From Streptomyces virginiae (GTDB lineage: Bacteria; Actinomycetota; Actinomycetes; Streptomycetales; Streptomycetaceae), in NCBI RefSeq assembly GCF_000720455.1, contig NZ_JOAK01000003.1, forward strand, positions 186,001 through 250,000: a stretch of DNA of 64,000 nt. The letters are read 5' to 3'. Positions 44,524-52,861 of this stretch are shown here, in pieces. The notes beneath the pieces are model-generated. The model saw nothing but the letters and a program-made list of their open reading frames with translations. It made no database searches and was not told the origin of the DNA. The number at the start of each line of letters is the position of its first letter. Position 1 is the stretch's first letter. The position numbers and the translations under genes were made by a program.

Positions 44524-45537
44524 GTGACCGCAACACACTTCGACCCCGACACCGTCATCCGGCTCGTCGGCGACGCCGTCACCGCCCCGTCCATGCACAA
44601 CGCCCAGCCGTGGAAGTTCGTGTTCCAGGCCGGCAGCGGTGCCCTGGCCCTGTACGGCGACCCGGAACGCGCCATGCCCCGAACCGACCCGGATCACCGC
44701 AGCCTCCACCTCGGATGTGCTGCGGCACTGTTCAACCTGCGCGTGTCCGCAGCGTGGATCGGTCTCCCGGTTCGCGTGCAGCTCTTGCGCGACGACGCCG
44801 AGCCGTGGCTGCTCGCCACGGTGACCATCGACGAAGCCGGGGTCGCGGATCGCGAGCTGGCATCCCTGCACGACGCCATCCGGCGTCGGCACACCAGCCG
44901 GTACCCCTTCACTGAGGAACCGGTGCCGACGGCAGTGCTGGACGGTCTGTGGAGCGCGGCCCGCCTGGAGGGCTGCCGACTGACCGTCCCGGACACCTGG
45001 CACATCGACACCGTGCTCGGGCTGGTACGGGACGCCGAACACCGCGAGGAGATCGATCCGCTCGCCCGGGCGGAGACCGCGGCCTGGACCTCCCCCACGC
45101 AGAACGCTTCGGGCACACGCCGCGACGGCATCCCGGCCGCCGCCTTCGGTCCCAAGGCCTCCGGCGGCCCGGCCCCCGTGCGCGACTTCGGTTGGGCCAA
45201 CCCGATACCTGATCGCGGCTGGGCCGTGTTCGAGAAGCGGCCACAGCTGGCTCTCCTGAGCACCGAGGGGGACACGAGAGCCGACTGGATGCGCGCCGGC
45301 CAGGCGATGGAACGCGTACTTCTCCAGGCCACCGCCGACGGTCTCGCCACCTCGATGACGTCCCACCCACTGGAGTGGCCTGAACTGCGCTGGCCGGCCC
45401 GCGACCCGGTGGCGGCCATGGGACACGTGCAGATGGTCTTCCGCCTCGGCTACGGCCCCGCAGGCCCCGACACACCCCGCCGCCCGTTGACCGAGGTACT
45501 GGAAATTCGGGATGAGGAACCGGCGGCAGACGCGTAG
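44524..45537 (+). CDS. Nitroreductase-family (Acg-type) FMN-binding protein
   Basis: 337 residues. APSMHNAQPWKFVF is the Acg-type N-terminal motif, with a second lobe around IRRRHTSRYPFTEEPVP. The C-terminal part WMRAGQAMERVLLQATADGL and GYGPAGP matches the nitroreductase fold duplicated in one chain. M. tuberculosis Acg (Rv2032) is of this type and DosR-controlled; Acg-type proteins can sequester FMN rather than reduce nitro compounds. GTG start; last gene of its unit. Confidence 0.87.
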   Translation: MTATHFDPDTVIRLVGDAVTAPSMHNAQPWKFVFQAGSGALALYGDPERAMPRTDPDHRSLHLGCAAALFNLRVSAAWIGLPVRVQLLRDDAEPWLLATVTIDEAGVADRELASLHDAIRRRHTSRYPFTEEPVPTAVLDGLWSAARLEGCRLTVPDTWHIDTVLGLVRDAEHREEIDPLARAETAAWTSPTQNASGTRRDGIPAAAFGPKASGGPAPVRDFGWANPIPDRGWAVFEKRPQLALLSTEGDTRADWMRAGQAMERVLLQATADGLATSMTSHPLEWPELRWPARDPVAAMGHVQMVFRLGYGPAGPDTPRRPLTEVLEIRDEEPAADA

Positions 45538-45558
45538 ACGTTCGAATGGCCAATCCGC

Positions 45559-46380
45559 TCAGGGCGCGAGGTCCCGGCGTCGGAGCAGCAGATGAGCGAG
45601 CAGGATGCCCAGCACTCCCGTCCCGACGAGGATCCCGAGCTGGGGCCAGAGCACCCCGCCCTCGGCCAGGGCGTCGCCCGGGGCGTAGTAGTGGAAGGGG
45701 CTGAGGAACCTGAGCGGGGCCGCCGGCCCCCAGGCCAGTGCGATGAAGTTGACGGCGAATCCCACGGCTCCGATGGCGATGGTCGCGCCGATCACCTGGG
45801 CCCGGCGTCGTCCCGCAGCCGATACGGCCATCGCCGGCCCGATCAGGCACAGGGCGAAGCCGAGGCCCATGACCCCGGCGGCGAAGACTCCGCCAATCGG
45901 CACCGCACGGTGGATGTCCGGCGACAGAACCACCCCCGCCGCGACCGTGAGGGTGGCCGCCAGGTTGAGGGCCAGGGCCGCGAGGACGAGCGCGGCGGTC
46001 CGTTCGGCCAGCAACCGGGTACGGCTGACGGGACGCACCATGACCAGTTCCACCGTCCCGGATTCCACGTCCGCGGCCACGGCGGCCGCGGCGAGCGAAC
46101 CGATCGCGGTGAGCTGCATGGCGATCCAGAACGGGTGGGTGAGGCCGGCGCCCAGCAGGCCGGGGTAGCTGGCGATCGATACGCCGCCGCTGGACCCGCT
46201 GAAGGCCCGATAGGCCGAAGGAGGTCCCTTACCGCCCGCGGAGAAGAGCTGGCCCGGAGAAATCGTGTTGGCGACCACCACGATGAGCGCCTCGAAGACG
46301 ACCATCCCGATGATCAGGGCGGCCAGCATCCGGCGTCGCCGGTACAGAGCGAGCCACAGCAGCGGCCACTGTCCTTTCAC
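45559..46380 (-). CDS. ABC-2 type transporter permease
   Basis: 273 residues, six hydrophobic segments: MVVFEALIVVVANTI, SLAAAAVAADVESGTVELVM (the coupling loop MVRPVSRTRLLAERT follows) and GVMGLGFALCLIGPAM among others. It works with the ATPase encoded just upstream, whose stop overlaps its GTG start by 4 bp. Exported substrate unknown. Confidence 0.87.
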   Translation of the reverse strand: MKGQWPLLWLALYRRRRMLAALIIGMVVFEALIVVVANTISPGQLFSAGGKGPPSAYRAFSGSSGGVSIASYPGLLGAGLTHPFWIAMQLTAIGSLAAAAVAADVESGTVELVMVRPVSRTRLLAERTAALVLAALALNLAATLTVAAGVVLSPDIHRAVPIGGVFAAGVMGLGFALCLIGPAMAVSAAGRRRAQVIGATIAIGAVGFAVNFIALAWGPAAPLRFLSPFHYYAPGDALAEGGVLWPQLGILVGTGVLGILLAHLLLRRRDLAP

Positions 46381-47294
46381 GGCTCTTCCCGCACGGCGCC
46401 GTTTCGGTACAGGTCCATGAAGGCCTCGTCCAATCCGGCTTCCTCCACCGTGACGTCGGCCACCGGCCGGCTGAGCAGTGCGCGCAGGGCGCCGACCACT
46501 TCGCTCGGCGGTACGAGTAGCTCCACTCGGTCCCCTTGCCAGTGGGGGGCCCAGCGCTCTGCGTCGCCCAGTGGGCGTGCCCCCTGTCCGTCCGCGAAGG
46601 ACAGCCTGATCCGTCTGGCCCGGGCCTCGCGCAGGCCGGCCACGCTCTGGACCGTCACCAGCCGTCCGTCCCGGATGATCGCCACCCGGCCGCACGTGCG
46701 CTGCACTTCCGGCAGGATGTGGCTGGAGAGCAGGACGGTGCGTCCGGCGGCGGCAGCCTCGCCCAGCAGCGTGAAGAACGTGTCCTGGACCAACGGGTCG
46801 AGTCCCTCGGTCGGTTCGTCGAGCACCACCAGGTGTGGATCGTGCTGCATCGCCTGCACCAGCCCGAGCTTCTGCTTCATGCCCCGCGAGTAGCCCCCGA
46901 CGGGGCGGGCGAGGACTGCTGGTGTCAGTCCCAGCCGGTCGCACAGCTCGCCGCGGCGGGGCACCGGAGCTTCCTGGAGCGCCGACAGCAGATCGAGGGT
47001 TTCCGCTCCGGAGAGTTCCGGGTACAGGCGTAGCTCACCCGGGAGGTAGCCCAGGTGCGGGGCCACCCTGCTGTGATCGGTGATCGGGTCCAGCCCGAGC
47101 ACGCGAACACGTCCCTCGCTGGGCCTGAGCAAGCCGGTGAGACATCGCAGCGTGGTCGTTTTCCCGGCGCCGTTCGGGCCGAGGAAGCCGAACACCTCGC
47201 CTGTTCCCACGGTGAGGCTCAGGCGGTCGACGCCGACCACCGGCCCGTACCTCTTGGTCAGTCCGGTCAGCTCGATCGCCGGCCCGTCGCTCAT
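46377..47294 (-). CDS. ABC transporter ATP-binding protein (CcmA-like)
   Basis: 305 residues. Walker A GPNGAGKTTT (near 41), signature YSRGMKQKLGL, Walker B LVVLDEPTEGLDP, and the switch SSHILPEVQR. A C-terminal extension of about 80 residues follows, as in drug and Na+ exporters. Located 37 bp after the DUF1876 gene, so at the end of the flavodoxin-ATPase unit. Confidence 0.92.
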   Translation of the reverse strand: MSDGPAIELTGLTKRYGPVVGVDRLSLTVGTGEVFGFLGPNGAGKTTTLRCLTGLLRPSEGRVRVLGLDPITDHSRVAPHLGYLPGELRLYPELSGAETLDLLSALQEAPVPRRGELCDRLGLTPAVLARPVGGYSRGMKQKLGLVQAMQHDPHLVVLDEPTEGLDPLVQDTFFTLLGEAAAAGRTVLLSSHILPEVQRTCGRVAIIRDGRLVTVQSVAGLREARARRIRLSFADGQGARPLGDAERWAPHWQGDRVELLVPPSEVVGALRALLSRPVADVTVEEAGLDEAFMDLYRNGAVREEP

Positions 47295-47331
47295 GGGTCC
47301 AGTCTGTGGCCGCTGCCGGAGACCCGCCCGC

Positions 47332-47616
47332 TCATCCAAGGTCGTAGGCCGTGAGGGGAGCGCGCTGCGGTGAGGCTCCCGCTGCGGCCATGTCTCCGTA
47401 GGCGGTGCGCTTGAGCTGTTGCGCCAGGTTCTCCAGTGCTCGGGCGGCCGCGAGTTCGTCGCCGATCTCGGGCACGTCCTTGTCCGTCGGGTTGCAGCGG
47501 GCGGTGCCGCGGCCCGTGAGACGGGTGGTGCCGGTGTCGAGTTCGACGCGGGCCTTGGTCGTGTGCTCTTCCTCGAAGAGATAGAGGTGCGTCTTCCATT
47601 CGCTCGTGTGCGGCAT
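47332..47616 (-). CDS. DUF1876 protein (Rv1738/Rv2632c-like)
   Basis: 94 residues. EWKTHLYLFEEEHTTKARVE and RGTARCNPTDKDVPEIGDEL are family motifs. Structures of Rv1738-type proteins resemble ribosome-hibernation factors, so a role in slowing translation during dormancy has been suggested. Encoded 18 bp after the P-type ATPase. Confidence 0.9.
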   Translation of the reverse strand: MPHTSEWKTHLYLFEEEHTTKARVELDTGTTRLTGRGTARCNPTDKDVPEIGDELAAARALENLAQQLKRTAYGDMAAAGASPQRAPLTAYDLG

Positions 47617-47634
47617 GGTGTGCCTCCGGTCGGT

Positions 47635-50310
47635 TCAGGAGCAGCGGTGGTGTCGGCGTCGGGCCCAGCGCCGGATCTCGTCGCTTCCCCAGACCAGCGG
47701 GGGGAAGGCCGAGATGAGCAGGACGACGTCCAGCGGGAGTGCGGCGGTCCCGAAGAGGTTCTGGAGCGGTGGCGCGTACACGAGTGCCGCGGTGAAGGCG
47801 AGTTCGAATGCGATTCCGGCGAGCAGCAGCGGGTTGGTGAAGAACCCGATGTCGCGCAGGGCCGCGTGATCGGTTCGTGCGGCGATGGCCGTGCCGACCT
47901 GACAGGTGACGATGCCCGCGAAGGTGGCGGTGGTCGCGGTGAGGTAGGCGTGGTGCAGGGGGCTTCCGGGTTCGGTGGGGTCGCCGGGGTGCCAGCCCGC
48001 ACGCCACAGGACGTAGAAGAAGCCGGTCATGACGAGGACGGCGGAGACGGTGCCGAGCCAGCCCCAGCTGCGTACGAGCATGTCCTTGTTGATCACGCTC
48101 TGGGAACCGGGCCGGGGCGGTCGGGACATGATCCCCGGCTCGGCGCGCTCACGGCCGAGGGCGAGGGCCGGCAGGGTCTCGGTCCCCAGGTCGACGGCGA
48201 GGATCTGCAGCACGGTCAGCGGCAGCGGTACGGCCCCTGCGGAGAGGGCGAACACGAGGAAGGGCACGACCTCGGGGGTGAGGTGGGCGAAGATGTAGAC
48301 GATGAACTTCCGGACGTTGTCGTAGACGCGGCGGCCGGACTCGATCGCCGTGACGATGGTCGCGAAGTTGTCGTCGGTCAGGACCATGGTCGACGCCTCG
48401 CGGGCGACGTCGGTGCCGGACAGCCCCATGGCCACGCCGATGTGGGCCCGGTGCAGGGCCGGGGCGTCGTTCACTCCGTCGCCGGTCATGGCCACGATCC
48501 GGCCGTGCGCCCGTAGGGCGTCGGCCACCTTCAGCTTGGTCTCGGGCGAGGAGCGGGCGAAGACGATCTCCGTACCGTCCTGGCGGAGGAGGCGGTCGAG
48601 CTCGCGGTCGTCGATCGCCTCGGACTGGGCGACCACCTGGAGGTTCGGTGTACCGATGCCGACGGCGCGGGCCACGGCCGCGGCGGTCGCCCCGTTGTCG
48701 CCGGTGACGATGTGGACGGTGAGACCCGCCTCGTGGCAGCGTCGGACCGCGGCGGCGACCTCGGGGCGCGGCGGGTCGTACAGGCCGACGAGCCCCAGGA
48801 GGTGCAGGTCCCGCTCGGCGTCCTGCCGCCGGGAGGGCGCTGCCCTGGTACCGGGCGGCAGCTCGTGTACCGCGACGGCCAGGACGCGCATCCCGTCCGC
48901 CGCCAGGGTGTCGGCAGCGGCCTGGGCCTCGCCGGTCGGCTCTCCTTCGGCCAGCAGCGCCAGGACGGTTTCGGGGGCGCCCTTGACGATCACGCGGAGG
49001 GTGCCGTGTTCTCCGCTGTGGATCACCGACATCCGACGTAGACGCGGGTCGAAGCGGAAGCAGGCCAGTCGGTGGGTGTCCCGGCCGGCCAGGTCGAGGG
49101 GCGCGGCATGTTGTGAGGTTCCCTCGACCAATGCGATCTCGGTCGGGTCCCCGTGCAGCCGGCCGTCGCTTTCGCGGGTGACGGTGGTGCACTGGGCCGC
49201 GGCACGGACCAGTTCGGCGGTCTCCCTACCGGTTGCCGTCTCGCGTGGCGGTGTCCATGTGGAGTGGAGGCGCATCCGGTTGCGGGTGAGTGTGCCGGTC
49301 TTGTCGGTGCAGATGACGTTGGTGGAGCCAAGGGTCTCCACGGCGCTCAGCCGCTTGACCACCGCCCCCTGCCGGGCGAGGACACGTACGCCCACGGCGA
49401 GGGCGAGGGTGATGGTGGGCAGCAGCCCTTCGGGCACGTTGGCGACGAGCAGGCCGATGGCGAACATCAGCGAGTCGGTCAGCGGCAGGCCGACCGCCAC
49501 CCCGGTCACGAGGAAAAGGGCCCCCATGCCTACCGCGACCGCTGCGATCAGCCAGGCGACCTTCTTGACCTGCTGCTCCAGCGGGCTCGGCTCACGACGG
49601 GTTCGCTGGCTGAGGACCGCGATCCGGCCGAGCTCGGTTCGGTCTCCGGTGGCGAAGACGATCGCCTGTGCCTGGCCCTCGGTGGCGGTGGTGCCGCTGA
49701 AGACGAGGTTGGGCTCCTGGAGGAGCGAAAAGCCTTCCAGGCCCGGGCCGGCGAGGCGCTCGACCGGGGTGGACTCGCCCGTGAGCATGGAGAGGTCGGC
49801 CTCGATTCCTCCCTCGGTCAGGCGGGCGTCGGCGGGTATCCGGTCGCCTTCGTCCAGGACGATGAGGTCTCCGGGGACCAGGTCCCGGGCCGGTACGTGC
49901 TGTGCCTGTCCGTCGCGGATGACCTGGGCATGGGCGGGAAGGTAGCGGGCCAGGGTCTCGACGGCTTTCTCGGCCTGCCGTTCCTGGACGAGGGCGAATC
50001 CGGCGTTGACGAGGATGACCGCGACGATCGCCCAGCCGAGCACCGCGATGGCTGCGGTGAAGGCGAGGGCGGCCGCGGCCCACAGCAGCAGGGCCAGCGG
50101 GTGGACCAGTTGCCGCAGCAGTTCCCTCAGGACGCTCGTCCGGGCGGTGCGGCGGACCTCGTTCGGGCCGTAGACGGCCAGCCGGCGTGCCGCCTCCCGG
50201 CTCGACAGACCCCAAGGGCCGGTGTGCAGCTCGCGGCGGAGCAGGGGTAGGGGTTCCAGAGGATCCGGCGCGGTGTCCGGCGTGAGGTCCGGGGCGGCGG
50301 TCTCAGTCAT
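47635..50310 (-). CDS. P-type cation ATPase (PEGLL variant)
   Basis: 891 residues, full P2 layout: [49 protein letters not shown] and the C-terminal six-segment block. The motif PEGLLPT rather than PEGLP sets it apart from the other ATPase in the island and recalls Na+/K+-type pumps, so a monovalent or different cation is likely. Its ATG lies inside the end of the Rv1733c-like gene (8-bp overlap). Confidence 0.9.
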   Translation of the reverse strand: MTETAAPDLTPDTAPDPLEPLPLLRRELHTGPWGLSSREAARRLAVYGPNEVRRTARTSVLRELLRQLVHPLALLLWAAAALAFTAAIAVLGWAIVAVILVNAGFALVQERQAEKAVETLARYLPAHAQVIRDGQAQHVPARDLVPGDLIVLDEGDRIPADARLTEGGIEADLSMLTGESTPVERLAGPGLEGFSLLQEPNLVFSGTTATEGQAQAIVFATGDRTELGRIAVLSQRTRREPSPLEQQVKKVAWLIAAVAVGMGALFLVTGVAVGLPLTDSLMFAIGLLVANVPEGLLPTITLALAVGVRVLARQGAVVKRLSAVETLGSTNVICTDKTGTLTRNRMRLHSTWTPPRETATGRETAELVRAAAQCTTVTRESDGRLHGDPTEIALVEGTSQHAAPLDLAGRDTHRLACFRFDPRLRRMSVIHSGEHGTLRVIVKGAPETVLALLAEGEPTGEAQAAADTLAADGMRVLAVAVHELPPGTRAAPSRRQDAERDLHLLGLVGLYDPPRPEVAAAVRRCHEAGLTVHIVTGDNGATAAAVARAVGIGTPNLQVVAQSEAIDDRELDRLLRQDGTEIVFARSSPETKLKVADALRAHGRIVAMTGDGVNDAPALHRAHIGVAMGLSGTDVAREASTMVLTDDNFATIVTAIESGRRVYDNVRKFIVYIFAHLTPEVVPFLVFALSAGAVPLPLTVLQILAVDLGTETLPALALGRERAEPGIMSRPPRPGSQSVINKDMLVRSWGWLGTVSAVLVMTGFFYVLWRAGWHPGDPTEPGSPLHHAYLTATTATFAGIVTCQVGTAIAARTDHAALRDIGFFTNPLLLAGIAFELAFTAALVYAPPLQNLFGTAALPLDVVLLISAFPPLVWGSDEIRRWARRRHHRCS

Positions 50311-50899
50311 CGCCGGCTCCCGGGCCGGGGCGCGGGCGGCCGGACCAGAGGGGCTCGATGCCGGCCCACTCGGATTCCCAGGCCCGTGCGCTGCGCGCGT
50401 CCACCGTACGGAGGCACACGGTGACAAGGGCGCCGCCGACGAGCACGATCCCGGCCACCGCCCCGGCACCGAGGCCCACCGCGTTCACGACGATGTCGGC
50501 CCGGTCCGGTGGCACGGCGGCGGGACTGCCGTCGTCGTCGACCCACACGCGGACCGTGTCACCCTGCCGAGTGCCCGCCGGAACGGGGACGGTCGCCTGG
50601 TGCGGGCGCTGTGAGGGGAAGTGCCACGTAGCGGTCGCCACGGTTACCGGCCGGCTGCTCGGCTGGTCCCCGGCTCGGTGGGTGGTCTCGCCGATCGTGG
50701 TGGCCGGCACAGCGTGCCGATGGCGCGCGACATTCTCGGCACTGCGGTGTCCGTCCGCCCAGGCGGCCCGTCCGAGGGCGAAGCCGACGACGACTGCCAG
50801 CAGGCAGGTCAGCGCGAAGGCGGCATGCAGACGGGTTCGGGCGCGGTCGGCATCACGCCTGAGCGGGTTGGCCCCCCTCCCTGTCGTCCGGTCGTCCAT
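50303..50899 (-). CDS. Rv1733c-like membrane protein
   Basis: 198 residues with two membrane segments, [20 protein letters not shown] near the start and [20 protein letters not shown] near residue 140. An extracytoplasmic loop between them contains [20 protein letters not shown], the family pattern. Rv1733c is a DosR-regulated antigen of unknown function. ATPase start overlaps the last codons. Confidence 0.83.
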   Translation of the reverse strand: MDDRTTGRGANPLRRDADRARTRLHAAFALTCLLAVVVGFALGRAAWADGHRSAENVARHRHAVPATTIGETTHRAGDQPSSRPVTVATATWHFPSQRPHQATVPVPAGTRQGDTVRVWVDDDGSPAAVPPDRADIVVNAVGLGAGAVAGIVLVGGALVTVCLRTVDARSARAWESEWAGIEPLWSGRPRPGPGAGDD

Positions 50900-50941
50900 T
50901 TCGTGCCTCCGTGCTCGTCCGTGCCGGCCCGGGCCGTTCCT

Positions 50942-51442
50942 TCAGGCGGCGACGAGCTCCGCGCTGATGTGGTGGGCCCACTTCTGGATCCGTTCGGGGT
51001 TGCGGAAGTCGCCGCCCTTGCCCTGGCGGGTCAGCACCTTGGCGAGGAAGCCCGGCGTGTGGGCCGTGATGCTGCCGCCGAAGGTCATGTGCTCGCGCGC
51101 TCCGACCAGCTGCATTTCCCGGGCGACCGCAGAGACCGGGGGGATGTCGTGTTCCTCGGCGGAGCGGTCGAGCGGGCCGCTGCTGAACATCCACACCGGG
51201 CGGTGCCGCAGGGAGTCGGCGTTGCGTTCGGCGCAGTGCTTGGCCTTGCTGCTCCAGTGGCCGGCGTAGAGGGAGCCGCCGAGGACGACGGCGTCGTAGG
51301 CGCGGACGTCGTGGACGTCGTCGGCGGGCAGCACGACGGCGTCGAGACCGTCCTCGCGGAGGGTCTTGCCGATCTGTTCGGCGATGCCTGCGGTGGCACC
51401 GTGCTTGGTGCCGTAGGCGACCAGGACTCGCTTGGTGCTCAT
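50942..51442 (-). CDS. Flavodoxin-domain protein (HemG-like)
   Basis: 166 residues. The FMN phosphate loop YGTKHGATAGIAEQIGKTL is at residues 10-28 and AVVLGGSLYAGHWSSK near 55. This resembles long-loop-less HemG-type flavodoxins, which pass electrons or oxidise protoporphyrinogen. First gene of the minus-strand unit that includes Rv1733c-like, the P-type ATPase and DUF1876. Two inverted-repeat boxes lie 63-97 bp upstream. Confidence 0.88.
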   Translation of the reverse strand: MSTKRVLVAYGTKHGATAGIAEQIGKTLREDGLDAVVLPADDVHDVRAYDAVVLGGSLYAGHWSSKAKHCAERNADSLRHRPVWMFSSGPLDRSAEEHDIPPVSAVAREMQLVGAREHMTFGGSITAHTPGFLAKVLTRQGKGGDFRNPERIQKWAHHISAELVAA

Positions 51443-51478
51443 GGCGGACGCTCCTTGGTTGCGTGGCTGATGCCACTG

Positions 51479-52247
51479 TCACGCGGCCGACGCCGGGTCC
51501 GCTTGGGCCGGACGGATCCCTACGGGGACCATTCGGTCCTCCCCGTGGCGGCTCTCCTCGGCGACGGCCACGCGCTGCTTGACGGCGGCGAAGCTGTCGG
51601 GGGCGACGGAGATCGAATCGATCGCGGCCCGGACGAGGAAGGCGGCGCAGGCCGGGTCGTCGCCGGGCCGCTGTCCGCAGAGGATCACCGGACGTCCCGG
51701 GGTCTGTACCCGTGGGAGGAGCATCCGGATGAGGTCGGTGACGGCCGGGTCGTTCTCGTCGAAGACGTGGGCGAGGGCTTCGGAGTCGCGGTCGACGCCG
51801 AGAGCGAGCCGGGTGAGTCGTCGCTGCCGATGGAGAAGCCGTCGAGGCGCTCGGCGAAGTGCTGGGCGAGAAGGATGTCGGAGGGGATCTCAGCCATCAC
51901 GTAGACCTTGAGGCCGTTCTCGCCGCGTCGCAGTCCTTCTGCCGCCATTACCTCCAGGACCTTGTCGGCCTCTTCCAGGGTGCGGCAGAACGGGATCATG
52001 ACGATGACGTTGGTCAGGCCCATCTCCTCGCGCACCCGGCGCAGGGCCTGGCATTCGAGGGCAAGCCTCCCCGGTGGCCGTCGCCGTAGTAGCGGCTGGC
52101 ACCCCGCCATCCGATCACCGGGTTGGCCTCGACCGGTTCGAACGGACGGCCGCCGAGGAGCTTGGCGTACTCCTTGGTCTTGAAGTCGCTGGTGCGGACG
52201 ACGACGGCGTCGGGCCGGCGGGAGGCGGCGATCCTCGACGCAGCCAA
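51479..52247 (-). pseudogene. Remnant of phosphoenolpyruvate synthase (C-terminal third)
   Basis: The three minus-strand frames in succession give one continuous PEP-synthase C-terminus: [19 protein letters not shown] and [47 protein letters not shown] and DGFSIGSDD; then GRPVILCGQRPGDDP and AIDSISVAPDSF. Adding one base near 52064 and one near 51816 restores the frame, so there are two single-base deletions. About 500 N-terminal residues (ATP-grasp and phosphohistidine domains) are missing. Not functional as it stands. Confidence 0.88.
51505..51539. promoter_or_regulatory. Tandem OsdR/DosR-type boxes before flavodoxin
   Basis: GGGCCGGACGGATCCC (51505-51520) and GGGACCATTCGGTCC (51525-51539), starts 20 bp apart, 63-97 bp before the flavodoxin start. 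The flank GCTTGGGCCGG is shared with the site at 57856. They overlap the last codons of the PEP-synthase remnant. Confidence 0.72.
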
Positions 52248-52282
52248 GCCGGAAGGGCTACCGGCGCCGTGTGGACCTGCGC

Positions 52283-52302
52283 GGCCCCGGTCGAGCGGGG
52301 CC
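52283..52302 (-). terminator. Hairpin downstream of a universal stress gene
   Basis: GGCCCCG and CGGGGCC arms, seven bases each with a six-base loop, 26 bp past the Usp stop. Probably ends the ADH-HTH-HAD-GH65-USP unit. Confidence 0.5.
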
Positions 52303-52327
52303 GAACGCCAGTCGTGTCAAGGCGGGG

Positions 52328-52777
52328 CTATTCGACGGCGACGTCCGCCCGGACGATGGTGATCGGGCACGGCGCATGGAGCGCCGCCTGCTGGCTCACC
52401 GAACCGAGCAGGGCCCGGCTGAAGCTGCCGCGACCACGGCTGCCCACGACCAGCATGTCCGCACCCGCTGCCGCATCGACCAGGACGTCGACCGGATTGC
52501 CGCGTACCAGGCGCTGGTGCACGGAGGAGGCACCGTCCTCACCGAGGACCGTGCGGACCTCCTCGACCAGACGCCGCTCGGCCTCTTCCTCGTCGAACGT
52601 GGCGTCGACCGCCGGAGCCGACCACGACGCGGCACCGGGCAGGTCCCACGCCGCGACCGCCTCTACTCGCCCGCCCACGAGCGCTGCGTACCGGACCGCC
52701 CAGCGCAGCGCGGCCTGGGACGAGGGCGATCCGTCGACGCCCACCACGATCCGCGGAGCCTCTTGCTGCCTGTCCAT
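52328..52777 (-). CDS. Single-domain universal stress protein
   Basis: 149 residues, one Usp domain: IVVGVDGSPSSQAALRWAVR at the start and ATP loop GSRGRGSFSRALLGSVSQQA with LHAPCPITIV at the end, a complete GxxGx9GS motif. Start at 52777 is preferred because GGAAGG is 9 bases upstream; ATG 52786 is too close to that site. Follows the GH65 gene by 84 bp. Rv2005c (Usp) likewise neighbours the HAD-GH65 gene Rv2006 in M. tuberculosis. Confidence 0.9.
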   Translation of the reverse strand: MDRQQEAPRIVVGVDGSPSSQAALRWAVRYAALVGGRVEAVAAWDLPGAASWSAPAVDATFDEEEAERRLVEEVRTVLGEDGASSVHQRLVRGNPVDVLVDAAAGADMLVVGSRGRGSFSRALLGSVSQQAALHAPCPITIVRADVAVE

Positions 52778-52861
52778 TCCGTTCATCCTTCCGACGGCTG
52801 ATACATCCACAGTGTGCGCATCGCGATCGCCCCGCCACGCGAGGAGGGGGTGGCTGCCGTG

